A stretch of 64,000 nt of DNA from assembly GCA_012845835.1 (NCBI GenBank), contig JABAKD010000016.1:20689196-20753195 (forward strand). The letters are read 5' to 3'. Shown here piece by piece: positions 41,901 through 51,700 of the stretch. The DNA comes from Undaria pinnatifida. Taxonomy: Eukaryota > Sar > Phaeophyceae > Laminariales > Alariaceae. A program made the translations under genes and the position numbers. Every line of letters starts with the position of its first letter. The stretch's first letter is position 1. The notes beneath the pieces were generated by a model. It worked only from the letters and a program-made list of their open reading frames with translations. It was not told the origin of the DNA and did not search any database.

Positions 41901-44900
41901 ACAGTGTCCGGGCCAGTGAGGCGGTTGCGTCCGGTGCGGTCGGCGTCGGTGGCTGGTTGTGGTAGGCGTGAAAGGAAGTCGGCGTTGCCGTTGGCCGTAC
42001 CTTTGCGGTACTTCAGTGTGTAGTTGTAAGCCGAAAGGAACTCGAGCCAGCGCCGGACGCGAGCGTTGTGCTCACCAACCTTGGCGATGTTTTCGAGCGC
42101 CTTGTGGTCCGAATAAATTTCGAAACGGGTGGACCACAGATGCCCGCGTAGTCGCTTGATCGCCCAAACGATGCTGCCGGCCTCGAGGTCGAGGGGTGTC
42201 CATGAACGTTCGGAGTCCAGAGTGGCGCGGCTGATGTAGATTATCGGGCGGACGGAGCCGTCAAGTTGTTCCTGCTCGAGAGTCGCTCCAAAGCCGTCGA
42301 TGCTAGCGTCGCAGTAGAGGCGGAAAGGGCGGGAGTCGTCGGCGACGGCGTCCCAGTCGGGGTAGACGAGGATCGGTGGCTCGGTAAGTTCGTGGAGGAT
42401 GGCGCGGATGGTGGCTTCCATGGCGGGGGTGAAGTCGAAGGTGGCGCCCTGCTTGAGTAGAGCGTTGATGGGGCGAAGGCGTCTGGAAAGGTTTGGTAGG
42501 AACTTGCCGTAGTAGTTGATACCTCCGAGGAGTGACCGCACCTGTTTCTTGTCGGTGGGCATGGGCATTTTGGTGAGAGCGGCGACCTTTTCGGAGTTGG
42601 GGCTGTAGCCGCCAGCGGAGATGGTGTGCCCCAGGAAGTCGGCGGTTGTGGCGCCAATTTTGGCTTTGGAGGGAGAAAGTTTGAGGCGGTGCTTACGGAG
42701 GCGACCAAAAAGGGCTCGGATGTTGGCGACGTGGTCGGTGGGGTCGGGGTCGAAGACGATGATGTCGTCGAGGTACGCGGCGACGCGTTCCAAGCCTTTG
42801 ATGACCTCGTTAATAACCTTAACGAACCAACCGGGGGAGGCACTGCTGCCTTGCGGCATTACAAGCCACTCGAAGAGCCGGTCTGGCGTGCAAAACGCCG
42901 TCAAAGGGATGGTATCCTTGTCGATGGTGATTTGGTGGAACGAGGAGACCAAGTCGAAGAGGGAGAAGATGCGCCCTTTTCCTAAAGAATCGAGGACCTC
43001 GTCAACGCGGGGGATGGGAAGCTGTCCGAGGGAGCTGATGGCGTTCAGCTTCTTATAGTTGATGGTGATGCGGACACCGCCGTCCTTCTTCGGGATGGCG
43101 ACCATGGGGCTGGAGTAAGGTGAGGTCGAATGCTGAATCAAGCCGGCGGCCACGTACTGGTCGAGGACGGCGTCGGCCTTTTTGGCAAGGATGGGGTTGA
43201 TCCTGTACGGGCGGGAGGTAACTGGTTCGCTGTCCGGAGGTACGGTGATCTTGAACGGCATCAATGAGCACGAGCCGAAGTCGGTCTTGGAGGTGGAGAA
43301 GACGTCCGGAAACTCGCAGAGGACATCTCCCAGGCTGTCGATCACCGATGGGGACCATCCGGAACCGTGGAGGTCGAAGATGATGTCGCGCAGATGCGGC
43401 GGCAGACGGTCCCAGAGGTTGAGGAAGCTAGTTCGTTGATCGGTGTCGAGGCGTGCGAGGAGCTGTGGGCACGGGGCTGTCGATGGGTCGTGGGGATTGG
43501 CTGGTGGGGGGTTCTCGCTGGCCACAGGGATGTTGTCGTGTAGGGCATGTACGCCTGGCGTAGGTGGAGGGGCTGGGGGGTCCAAAGAAGGGTGCCCAAG
43601 GGTGGCTAGTGGTACTTGCACCAGCGGGGAGAGGGAGGTTCCGAGGAGGTCGCCCGGTTCGAGATCGGTTGATCCTGACAATGGGATAGTCTGGTGTCCG
43701 TCGGAGACGAAAATTTCCTTGTCGGTGAGAAGGTCCTCGCGGGGGAGCATGTTGACCATGTACTGCCCGGTAAACGCCGGGGCGCCTGACTGGCGCACGA
43801 GGTTGACCTTGATGAGCTTCGGCGAGGAGGAAAGCGAAATAACTTTCGTGCCGGCGAACCGGAGGTGGTAGACGTCGTCGGTGTATCGGTCGTCGGGAAT
43901 GAAGGCGGAGGCCCTGTTGGTGTCGTGGTGGTGCAGGGAAAGTTCGCCCAGGGTCGGTTGGGGGGGCTGGTGTGGCAGCTGGGGCTGTCGCGGGAGCGTG
44001 GTATACGAGCGTCGCTCGAAGCGCATCCAGCTATCTCGCCCCAAGAGGATGGGATGCTGCATAGTTCCTGCAGGAACGACGCAAGCCCATACTGCCAGGG
44101 CGGCGGTGGGGGTTTGGTGGTGCTTAAACTGGATGCTTAAGCGGATAGAAACGGAGGTGGAGAGGGGAGTCGAGGTTCCGAAACCTCCCCATGAACGAGG
44201 TGAGTTCTGTCGCTCACACTCATCCGTTGCTGACCGGGACGCCTTCAGTTGTTCCACGGCGGCGGTGGTGATGAACGACTGGGGGGAGCCTGTGTCGAGC
44301 AGCGCCACGAGTTTGCAGCGTTTGGCGGCGGTAGGGCCGCTGTGGACTAATACTTCGGTCGTGAACGACGCGTCGTCGACAGTTAGGATGCCGCTTGTAA
44401 GGCACGGTCCATGTTCTGGTATCGTCGGCGCGGTAGTAGCGGGGTATAGGTTGGTTGCGCCGTCGACGGCGGAGACCTGAGCGAAGTGGCTGCTGGGCAA
44501 GGCGTCCGGGGTGGAGGGTGGCAGAAGGAGTCCAAGCTGGGTACTCGGCGTTTGTCGAAGGGGCGGGGGGCTTGTCTCGTGGATGCTATCTGCGGTGGGG
44601 AAGACCCGGCTGGCGTCGGTGGTGGTGGGTGTTGGCTCAGCGGAGCAGGGGGCGAGGGCGCTTGTGGCGTGGAGGCTTGAGCGAAGGCGTTCGCGGACGT
44701 CCATAAGTACCCGGCCTAGCAGGTTCCGACCGCGCCAGCGCGCCCTTTCGCAGGCAAACGGGTGGTCGGCCCTATAGCCGATGCCCCAGACGAGGTCGTA
44801 CGGGCTGGCCTCAGCGATGTGCTTCTCGCCAGTTGCCTCGAGCGCTTGTTGTAGGTCCGGGTTTTGGCTGAACTTGCAGAAGTTGGTGTTGAGGACGATG

Positions 44901-46087
44901 TCGTAGCGGTGTCGCTCCCAACACTCCTGGTCGAAGCCGGACACGGTGCGTCCAAGAGATTTTTGGTTGGCGGGATCGGGGGTGGTTCGGATGAGGAGCT
45001 CTGTCGCGGTGTCACCGAAGAGCGCAGCCTTCTGCGCCATCATCATCTGTTCGGCGCAGTTGTACGTGACGCTTTCGTACTCGATGTCGCACAGGTACCA
45101 CTGTGAGAAGACGGACGAGGAGTTCCAGAAGAAATGGAAAGAATCCGGGGTGTCCGCGGTGTCATGTGCTGGCGAGGGCGAGTCGTCGGAAGGGTGTTGC
45201 AGGGGTGGGTGTCGGCGATCGTTGGTAAAGTCGCCGTGTGGCGTTGTCGGGGGTAGAGTCAGGTCCGATCGGGCGGCGCTGACTTGAACGCCCGAGTTCG
45301 CGGGGGAATTGCTCGGCAAAGCCGAGGTACCGGGAGGGTCCACGCGGTGGCGCGCACGCTGGGCGGGGATACCCTGAAAGGTCCTGTCTTCAGGCGTTTG
45401 GAGAGCAGGGCTGTACTCGCTAGGGCATGCAGATCCTGTGGCCCGAGTCCACGCAATACGTGAAGCCGGCGAGGATGACGGGGCAGGGTGCTCAGAGCAT
45501 GTCCTGGTCAACTGTGATCGCGAGTCTTCCATCTGTACGACGGGGCTGTCCCTCGAGCTCAGGGACAGTGGTGCTGTCAACACCGTGGCAGCGAGTGGGA
45601 AACCGTCATTCGCGGGCCCAACGTTGCCACTAAAAGGGCGCACGTCCTGTGACGAGCGGGTGAGCGGTGGCCAATCTGGGGTCGAGGCGGGCTCAGGGGG
45701 CGATGGCCCGGTAGACGAAACAGCCGTTTCGTGTGAACCGGAACCGCTGGTAGTCGTAATCGTCGAGACTTCGCCCAGGTTAGCAATGTCTGGAATCTCA
45801 GCGATAGTCGGCAGGTAGCGTTGCACATCGCGGGAAGGCGTCGAGTGGAGCATCCCAGTAGGGCTCGACGTCTTGGCCTCCTCCCGCCCACACCTCAAGG
45901 CAATCACTGGAACAAGAGGATCAGTGCTTGAACAAGTGGTTGGGGTTCGGGCTGGGGTAGGGGGGGGGCGTAGGGGGACAGGGGGCAGGGGGTCGTGACG
46001 CACGTGGTGTACTCGGGCGTCCTGAGACCCGGTCTTCGCAGCAAGTGCTGTTGGCGGAGATGCTGCAGTTGCTCCACCACCGGCTCT
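38972..46087 (-). CDS. pol: Pol with NADAR, protease, RT, RNase H, integrase, chromodomain and Tudor-like modules
   Basis: Numbering counts from 46003; 28 more codons reach back to the gag TGA. Residues 1-288 are Pro/Ser-rich. NADAR 289-441: FHFFWNSSSVFSQWY, YNCAEQMMMAQKA, NFCKFSQNP, AEASPYDLVWGIGY and GRNLLGRVLMDVRERL, all conserved blocks present. Retropepsin: LLDTGSPQSF (D570) and HPILLGRDSW. RT about 890-1120 with AYLDDIIVF. RNase H from RLYCDASIDGFGATL (about 1225). Integrase: HHCC module (about 1705-1750), catalytic D1776, D1838, E1874 with 35 residues between the last two. Chromodomain-like about 2130-2185 (SPSWERELD, HILLYW). Tudor-like about 2240-2300 (GARVWYKARDGLWWLGKI). The first ATG is at residue 50 (numbered from 46003), so expression probably needs readthrough of the gag TGA. 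The product copies element RNA and integrates DNA; the NADAR role is unknown. Confidence 0.93.
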   Translation of the reverse strand, partial: RAGGGATAASPPTALAAKTGSQDARVHHVRHDPLPPVPLRPPPTPARTPTTCSSTDPLVPVIALRCGREEAKTSSPTGMLHSTPSRDVQRYLPTIAEIPDIANLGEVSTITTTSGSGSHETAVSSTGPSPPEPASTPDWPPLTRSSQDVRPFSGNVGPANDGFPLAATVLTAPLSLSSRDSPVVQMEDSRSQLTRTCSEHPAPSSSPASRIAWTRATGSACPSEYSPALQTPEDRTFQGIPAQRARHRVDPPGTSALPSNSPANSGVQVSAARSDLTLPPTTPHGDFTNDRRHPPLQHPSDDSPSPAHDTADTPDSFHFFWNSSSVFSQWYLCDIEYESVTYNCAEQMMMAQKAALFGDTATELLIRTTPDPANQKSLGRTVSGFDQECWERHRYDIVLNTNFCKFSQNPDLQQALEATGEKHIAEASPYDLVWGIGYRADHPFACERARWRGRNLLGRVLMDVRERLRSSLHATSALAPCSAEPTPTTTDASRVFPTADSIHETSPPPLRQTPSTQLGLLLPPSTPDALPSSHFAQVSAVDGATNLYPATTAPTIPEHGPCLTSGILTVDDASFTTEVLVHSGPTAAKRCKLVALLDTGSPQSFITTAAVEQLKASRSATDECERQNSPRSWGGFGTSTPLSTSVSIRLSIQFKHHQTPTAALAVWACVVPAGTMQHPILLGRDSWMRFERRSYTTLPRQPQLPHQPPQPTLGELSLHHHDTNRASAFIPDDRYTDDVYHLRFAGTKVISLSSSPKLIKVNLVRQSGAPAFTGQYMVNMLPREDLLTDKEIFVSDGHQTIPLSGSTDLEPGDLLGTSLSPLVQVPLATLGHPSLDPPAPPPTPGVHALHDNIPVASENPPPANPHDPSTAPCPQLLARLDTDQRTSFLNLWDRLPPHLRDIIFDLHGSGWSPSVIDSLGDVLCEFPDVFSTSKTDFGSCSLMPFKITVPPDSEPVTSRPYRINPILAKKADAVLDQYVAAGLIQHSTSPYSSPMVAIPKKDGGVRITINYKKLNAISSLGQLPIPRVDEVLDSLGKGRIFSLFDLVSSFHQITIDKDTIPLTAFCTPDRLFEWLVMPQGSSASPGWFVKVINEVIKGLERVAAYLDDIIVFDPDPTDHVANIRALFGRLRKHRLKLSPSKAKIGATTADFLGHTISAGGYSPNSEKVAALTKMPMPTDKKQVRSLLGGINYYGKFLPNLSRRLRPINALLKQGATFDFTPAMEATIRAILHELTEPPILVYPDWDAVADDSRPFRLYCDASIDGFGATLEQEQLDGSVRPIIYISRATLDSERSWTPLDLEAGSIVWAIKRLRGHLWSTRFEIYSDHKALENIAKVGEHNARVRRWLEFLSAYNYTLKYRKGTANGNADFLSRLPQPATDADRTGRNRLTGPDTVGIYLIRPCGFAPNEPPTPGIGLGGLVSPPSRPIPTIQPLPFTADDYTDFRLLGPRMEHHGIPNNFVGPISTRDSTARPLVSSENAAVNTGAPPGSASRPPVVSPLSTIGATEPPPSGLISSRTRHRAAAAAGNPRPTADYGFGRRPKPTVSRRSTSTRRPHTPPAGAQPRLPPTTTPPAAVPTPPASPAPTAPRPVPPSTTSPTSPSTPPLLLPEPVVDLNIDPHLLARVERYTYRDWAREQRAEPVCYAAIRFLSLDSPSPPPADLLDSIPSAQRPLLSDVLALAAKGRLHRTDDETALLVRRPPTSQPGNSLPPPAPYPPRVYVPMLMRPWVLNTCHADTSLHLGVTRTVRMLARFYWWIGMDVSARWWIRRCLHCQARKTSRHTIRWPTLSLPLPNGPGITVSVDYFGPLPLTPRGNVHILLFTDRFSRRADMFAVSAENFTAAGTADILLNEYIPLWGCPVTLLSDNGQQFTSKLATIVYDRVGIRKVNTSAYHPCTNGGVERVNHVLAQMLPMVGNEKQTDWDVLLPHVSAAYNNSVNAATGLAPNEIHIGRLPRLPLSVFEPENIGGHQSLDRDHLVYINLATDRQQRAYSLVRELHRLTVSRLQRRNAPIMAALLASPPFSVGGWAWVYNSASTIRQGAKKGTDATVLKTKLSLNWNGPFKILAVGPTAASDTPDNRPLQDKLLFLDLPSDLPGRDSKPRVSVKRCKPCHNPDDTSDIPKHLPADLTTYVLTASAAKSPPYHVTLDDVTPPPERLEVEQITGHQLVRGRGGVIAVLYETHWTGLLSPSWERELDLQHFRRHILLYWSGRPTQHRQTNRLYRQMRIGAAHRELSRSQGQLFLAPGYTLVPRDLWLRNFRNSTLPSGARVWYKARDGLWWLGKIAHRAPPDASSRTPPDPSPGSSYIIRFLDDPGPIKIDLQPARYTTARNAVSGSWCLQRHGHGSLSRGVLRNSDASRGAPTVPTPPIG
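44681..45139 (-). other. NADAR domain within Pol
   Basis: 153 residues, the usual NADAR length. NADAR (YbiA-like) proteins are N-glycosidases. Known members act on riboflavin-pathway intermediates, and others remove ADP-ribose from guanosine in nucleic acid. All the signature blocks I know are present: the early F-W ... FSQWY (family FLSNFY type), CAEQ-x6-KA, KFxQNPxLxxxLxxTG, EASPYDxxWGIG, and NLLGxxLMxVR. The Ser/Pro-rich linkers on either side suggest a separately folding unit. Activity is inferred from motif conservation only. Confidence 0.88.
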
Positions 46088-46090
46088 TCA
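46050..46090 (-). promoter_or_regulatory. gag stop codon with downstream stem-loop (candidate readthrough signal)
   Basis: Minus strand: AAC TGA AGAGCC, then GGTGGTGGAG, a 12-nt loop and CTCCGCCAAC. The arms can form a 10-position stem with one mismatch and one G-T wobble, starting 7 nt after the TGA. gag and pol are in the same frame and pol stays open right up to the TGA. Retroviruses of the murine leukaemia type use this layout (stop, about 8 nt spacer, structure). Confidence 0.55.
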
Positions 46091-48799
46091 GTTGGTGCGA
46101 AAGGTGCCCGGTTGTCGTTGATTGGGGTTGGTCGCGTTATTATTGCCGATCCGCATGTTCGGCGGGGCGGCGGCTGGGGGGACATAGGTCGCCGGGTCGT
46201 GTACCGTCATGGCTGTTGACTGCGATGCGGTGACGGCGCGACGATGTTGAAATTGCTGCCCTTGCGACTGTCGGTTGCCGTTGTCGTGGGAGCGGCTGTT
46301 GTCGTGCGAGCGGCCGTTGTCGTGGGAGCGGCCGTTGTTGTGGCGTCTGTTGTTGGAGCGTCCGTTGTTGCCCCGGTGTTGGTTGGAGTGGTCGTGGTTG
46401 TAGCGGTTGTTGTTGTTGTTGGCGCCCCGGTTGTTGTTGTGGTAAGTGCCCCCACGGTTGTCGTTACGGTGGGCGTAGCGGTTGGAGTTCCGGTCGACGT
46501 TGTGCTCGTACTGGCCCCGGCGGTAAGAACGCATCCGTTGTTGCCATTGGCGGTAGGCGTGGCCGCCATCGTTGAGCTGGCCAAGTGCAGGGTTGAGGAT
46601 GCCGGATATGTTGATGAAGTCCTGGGGGCAGGTCTTCATGCTGTGATCCGTACCGTTGCAGTTAAGGCAATGTCCACCGTGAGCGCGTAGGGCTTGAGCA
46701 CGGGCCGAGCTCGTGAGGAGCGGAGTCAGCAGCGGGGGATCCTGCGTACTAAACGTTGTCGTCACCATGTACACCTCCTCGTAGTGGCGGAGAGGCCAGT
46801 CGGACTCGTCCTCGCAGAATGGGTCACGGTCGGCGTCGGCTACGTTCATGATTAGTGGGTTTGACGCGGAACCCATCGCACGAGTGCCGGGGCCACGCGT
46901 GTTGGTGTGTTGCGCAGGAGGTGGCGGTGAAGAGGAGTACGTAATATGCCCGCCGGAAGAGGTCGCATGAAATCCTTGGCCGTTTATAGCTGGCGTCTTG
47001 TTCGTTGCCAGTACCTCGAAGGCCGACCACATGTCCGCAACCGTGGCGAACGGCTGCGAGGTCGTCATGAGGCGCCCAGGGTAAAGAGTTGGCATCAGCG
47101 ACGGGTACTGACTGCTGGTAACTCCGCGTACGATTTCGACGACCATAGCGTCACTGGGCTTGAAAATTTTCTCCGTGCCCTGTGCGAGCGAGACACGCTC
47201 TTTGAACGCTCGCAGGAACGTGGAAAAGTCGGTTGAGCTCGGTACGCCGAAGGAGTGCAGCTGTTGGAAGGCGCGCCCCTGGTCGCCGTCGTCGAAGTGG
47301 TTGGTTAGGAGCTGCAGCAGCTTCCTAAAAGCCGACGGTCCGGTTCCGTCGATGCCTAGTTCCTGGACAACTTGGACGAAGAAATCGTCGATGAGGCGGG
47401 TGAGGGGAGATGCCATGACCTGCGGATACCCGAGAGCCTTTCGGAAGCATTTGTGGAGGGTTCTGTGCCATCCCTTGACCCACGGGGGGGTGTCGAATGA
47501 TTGCTTACCGGACTCGTCGCAGATTGTGAGAATCTCCCTCATCGCCAGTTTGACGCTGGCGAGGAACATGCCCAGGTAGACGGCGGCGTCGCTGTTGGCC
47601 GGGAAGGGTAGGCGTACGAGTGGTGTCAACTTCCGCATGTCCACTACGTCGTACTGGCGCGTAACGGCATGATGTTCGTCGTCCGTCATAGGTCCCGATC
47701 GGGATGGCGTTGTCCTGGTGGGCGGGGTTGGGACCGTCGCCGGCGTGGGCGCGTCCGTGGTGGGCTGGGCCGGTGTCGTAGCAGTGGGCGCGGCCGTCGT
47801 AGGGGGGGGGGTGGGGCGTGCAGGGGCGTCGGGACGGTACTCTGTCTGGTTCCACACGTAGCCGCGGCCGGCGTTGTTGTGGAAGTGACGAAGGGCGAGT
47901 ACCAGGGTGTTGGTGGCCCTGATGAGCTCGTCGGATGCGCTAATTGTGGCGGCACGGGCCTGGACGAACGCGACTGATGGGTCGCTATCGGGGGCAAATA
48001 AACCCCACAGGCGGTGTGCCGCCGATGAGACATCAGAAAAAGCTGCTCCGCGTGTTCTCTGCATGCAGCGGAGGGTGGCGTCGCAGAAATCCCAATCAAT
48101 AGCCTCGCGCGGCAGAACCGTCGGTCGTGAGGATGCCAAGGGGGTGGGGGAGGGCAAGGGCTGGGCAGGAGGTGGCACCTGGTAGGTTGTGGTAACCGGC
48201 TGGGCCGGCGGTGGCAGCTGGAAAGTAGTGGCTCCAAGCGTCTCGGCGGGCGCATGGGTTGGCGCTACCCGCAGCGGCTGTGCCCGCAAGGACACAGGCA
48301 CTGAAGGTTGCGTGGGGGAGGGGAGCGGCTGCGGTTGGAACGGAGTGGCCGCGGTCGCACCTGTAGCCGTATATGACGGCGAGAATGGGTTCGTGGAAAG
48401 GGTTGGGGATGGGGGAAGCCTGAGCAAGAGCTCCGCGCTCTCCTTTAGTTGGAGAACCAGCTGTTCGTGATGAGCTTGCAGGGCTGCGCGGCGCTCGCGA
48501 AAAACCGCGCGGTGGCCCTGGGTGTTCCCCGGGTCCGAGATTGGGCTTGCAGAGTCCTGCGAAGTGGTCTCAGGCTTTACAGTGGGCTCCCGCCCGGCAC
48601 CGGAGGTGCCTACTCTCGGGGGAGGGGGGCCCGGCGTGGCCGTATGGGGCGTCAAATCGCCCAGAATGGATTCCACGTTCGGGATGTCGTCCATGTTTGC
48701 GCGGGCGGTCCTGGCGGTGTACCGCTCCTCGCGGGAGCTGGGGGAATCAGGGGTGTGGGCCCCAGCCATGTTGGTGTCGGAAGCGTATCTCTCAGCCAT
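46088..48799 (-). CDS. gag: Gag of the NADAR element
   Basis: 903 codons from ATG 48799 (context GACATGG, a good Kozak). The frame is open further up, to 48907, but only non-ATG starts precede. The N-terminal third is Pro/Thr/Ala-rich. A capsid-like helical region follows (from MRKLTPLVRLPFP through TFLRAFKERVSLAQGTEKIF). A CCHC zinc knuckle CLNCNGTDHSMKTC spans C711-C724. The last 150 residues are very rich in Asn, Arg, His and Gly (RGG- and HNN-like), a probable RNA-binding nucleocapsid tail. It ends at TGA in frame with pol. It should assemble the particle and package element RNA. Confidence 0.92.
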   Translation of the reverse strand: MAERYASDTNMAGAHTPDSPSSREERYTARTARANMDDIPNVESILGDLTPHTATPGPPPPRVGTSGAGREPTVKPETTSQDSASPISDPGNTQGHRAVFRERRAALQAHHEQLVLQLKESAELLLRLPPSPTLSTNPFSPSYTATGATAATPFQPQPLPSPTQPSVPVSLRAQPLRVAPTHAPAETLGATTFQLPPPAQPVTTTYQVPPPAQPLPSPTPLASSRPTVLPREAIDWDFCDATLRCMQRTRGAAFSDVSSAAHRLWGLFAPDSDPSVAFVQARAATISASDELIRATNTLVLALRHFHNNAGRGYVWNQTEYRPDAPARPTPPPTTAAPTATTPAQPTTDAPTPATVPTPPTRTTPSRSGPMTDDEHHAVTRQYDVVDMRKLTPLVRLPFPANSDAAVYLGMFLASVKLAMREILTICDESGKQSFDTPPWVKGWHRTLHKCFRKALGYPQVMASPLTRLIDDFFVQVVQELGIDGTGPSAFRKLLQLLTNHFDDGDQGRAFQQLHSFGVPSSTDFSTFLRAFKERVSLAQGTEKIFKPSDAMVVEIVRGVTSSQYPSLMPTLYPGRLMTTSQPFATVADMWSAFEVLATNKTPAINGQGFHATSSGGHITYSSSPPPPAQHTNTRGPGTRAMGSASNPLIMNVADADRDPFCEDESDWPLRHYEEVYMVTTTFSTQDPPLLTPLLTSSARAQALRAHGGHCLNCNGTDHSMKTCPQDFINISGILNPALGQLNDGGHAYRQWQQRMRSYRRGQYEHNVDRNSNRYAHRNDNRGGTYHNNNRGANNNNNRYNHDHSNQHRGNNGRSNNRRHNNGRSHDNGRSHDNSRSHDNGNRQSQGQQFQHRRAVTASQSTAMTVHDPATYVPPAAAPPNMRIGNNNATNPNQRQPGTFRTN

Positions 48800-51700
48800 G
48801 TCGATGTCGAGGAAAGGTGGGGGGGACGCTTGCACTGGAGTAGAGATTGATGGGGTGGAAGTGTAGAGGAAGGTTGGATCCAGGCTTGGATCTCGGGGCG
48901 GCAGCTACAATCACCAACAAACCGATCTAGAGGGAGAAAAAAAAAAACAGCAAAATACAAAATGGAAGTAAGGGCGTACGGTAGGGGGGGGGATGTGCCA
49001 CGATTTTAGTGCTCGTCCAAGGGTATATGTTTATGTGGTTTGGAGAGTATCTGACCAGAAACCAGACGTCTCGTTTTTGTCAGACGACAGTCCTCACGTC
49101 AATTGAGCGATACCTATGAGACTGAATTGGGCAGAGCTCCGTCTGAACTGCAGAATTCCTCTGTTATGGTATCAGGGCGTGACAATTGTGGGACGTTGGC
49201 AGTGCAAAACCGATCGCGCGGGTACGTTTGATCAGTACCTAAAAAGAGCGAAGGGTGAAAAAAATTTGCAGCATGCCGGCACCATTTGGTAGGCACACAA
49301 AATACCGGGCGATCGAAAGGCGGGGTGTTCGTCGTTACGTGACAAAAAAAAAATGGGCAGCATGCCGGCCGTTTCGGGGGGGGTTCGCGTAGTCCGGTAC
49401 GTCGTGGCGTAACGCAAGGTATCGTAAAGGCAGCTTAAATGAAATCAGACCCCGGTACGTGAAACAAAGAAAAGCATACCGATCAGCCACCATGGGGAAG
49501 AAGCTCGGGTACGCTAGTCTGTTGCGACTATAGTTATAATTTGTCCAGCATACAGTTTTCAGTTTTAGGACATTTTCTGCACGGGCGGCATCGAACATGT
49601 TCTAAATTTGAGCAGCATGCAGCTGCTGTTGGTGATATGCCGGACAAACAAGGGAAGAAAATAATAAATGAAAGACAAAGAAAAGAAATAAAACAGTTGT
49701 TGACTTTCAAGCTTGCGCAGCAACGTTACAACTTTGAGCAGCATAGACCCTGCTTCATCGTAAAACTGAGGCGGAAAAAGCGTTGAAGTAGCAACAGGGG
49801 GGGGGAATTTGGGCATCATCTACCCTGTATCACCAAAACGGGGAAAAGTAAACTTGAGGGTGACAGAATTTGGGCAAATCTGAGCAGCATCTACTCCACT
49901 TCATCATGGAGATGGAACAGATGCGAGGGAACTTAAATGCATTTTGCTTTTTCGAGAGAAGAAAGAAAAAAAAATTGCAGCGTAGAGCCTGCTATGGGGT
50001 AAAAAGCTGGCCAAACGCGGGGGGGGGAAACAATCCAACATTAGACGGCGTAGGGCTCGGGCACTACAAATAAACTGACAAAATGCTCTTACAGCAGAAT
50101 AGAGAAGCATATGGGCATGATAGAGCCCATATGTGGCTCAAAACTGGTAAGAGGCACGGTTACTGCAGCATTTCCGATGTTGTGAGCAGCATAGGGGGGC
50201 CGTGCGTGAGACAACACCGACGGAATGCACATATATTACACTAGCATCCTGACAAATTAAGGCAGCATAAAGCCTGTGTATGACAGAAGGCTGGCGAGAT
50301 ACACGTACTACATCAGTTTTTTGTCAAATTTGAGCAGCGTAGATGCGATACATGACCAAAATATACGAAGTGTACGCTAAACAACAGCATAGAGACAAAT
50401 GGCAACATAGAGTCCTGTATGTCTAAAGCTGGAAGAATTGCGCACCAGACAACGGTAATTTGGCCATAGCAGTGCAGGGCCCGTGTATGTCGTCCGTATA
50501 ACTGGAGGGGTATACGTACGACACCAGCGTTTTGATACATTCGAGCAGCAAAGCGGTCGAACAAAAACAAAAACGAAAGTTTGCACAGAAACAGTAGCAA
50601 TTCCCTAAGACAAGTTTGAGCAGCGCAGAGCTACTCGTACGTGCTCGTTAGCCAAGCGAAAGGCAAGCAAGCAAAATAGCTATTCTTAATAATGCAAACA
50701 AGGGAAATGCATCAAACAAAAAAAAACAAATAAACAAACGAGGGACAAACCAAAACGACTTGAGACGGCGGTGGAAACGGGGTACTACTGGGAGTATCAG
50801 GACAAGACGCAACTCGTGCATATAGATAGGCCTGAAACCCTGGGAGTCAGATGCGGTACAAAACAAGACCTGGTGGGGAGGTGGGTCTGCTACATGGCTA
50901 TGAGAGTGTGTCACGCCCGTAAGGTGCGTGTCAACCCATGCTTGTGTACGTACCACTGCTGCTGTGTACGAGGTACGCAAAATGTCTATGAGCCGCTGTC
51001 TCACAAAAGATACGCAAGAAAAAGTGACGAAAGCGGCGTATCCGTTACCCATCACACGTCGAATAAATAAATGCTGGCTCAAACAGCACCTGGTACCAGC
51101 TAAATGTGCGGGGAGAAAACGAAAGAGAAAAAACAAGAATTCCGAAGTGGACAGGGTACCTCCCTGGCACCTTGTGTCTGTCTCCTGTAAATGAGGGCCT
51201 ATCCCTCAATCAGAGCAGAACACAATAGAGAGCTCTCCTTTTGTTACGTGGTCCTTGTGGGGTTACAGGGGTTGGGTCGTTCTTGTACATACAAGTGCGT
51301 TTTGGGGATGGAATAACGCTTTTGGGGTGACGGACGTACTACACAGGAGTACGGTGACACGAAAGCGTTCAGGAGACATCCCGTACCGTACGTAGGACTT
51401 GTACGTACTGATAATAATGCACTACACGTTTGGTGTGAAAGCAAAGGGAACAAAGGGGGTCGTTTGTAGCACAATACCGGTGCTATACCTACCTACGAGG
51501 GGGGGGAAGTACGAGAGAGAAGAGACGACTGACTACAGCACTCAACTGCGTGTACTCGATTCTATACTATATGACCCACCTATGAGCTGTCAGCGGAGCT
51601 CGTATAGTACGTGGTTGGTACACGGAGGTTCGATAGAAAAAGGAAGGCAAAAGAAAAGACAAAGAACACAAAACAGAACAAAACAAGAAAGAAAGAAAAA

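Noticed and set aside
46244-46690. 148-codon Val/Ala-rich plus-strand frame
   Set aside because: Antisense shadow of the Asn/His/Arg-rich end of Gag (GTTGTC repeats). No independent signal.
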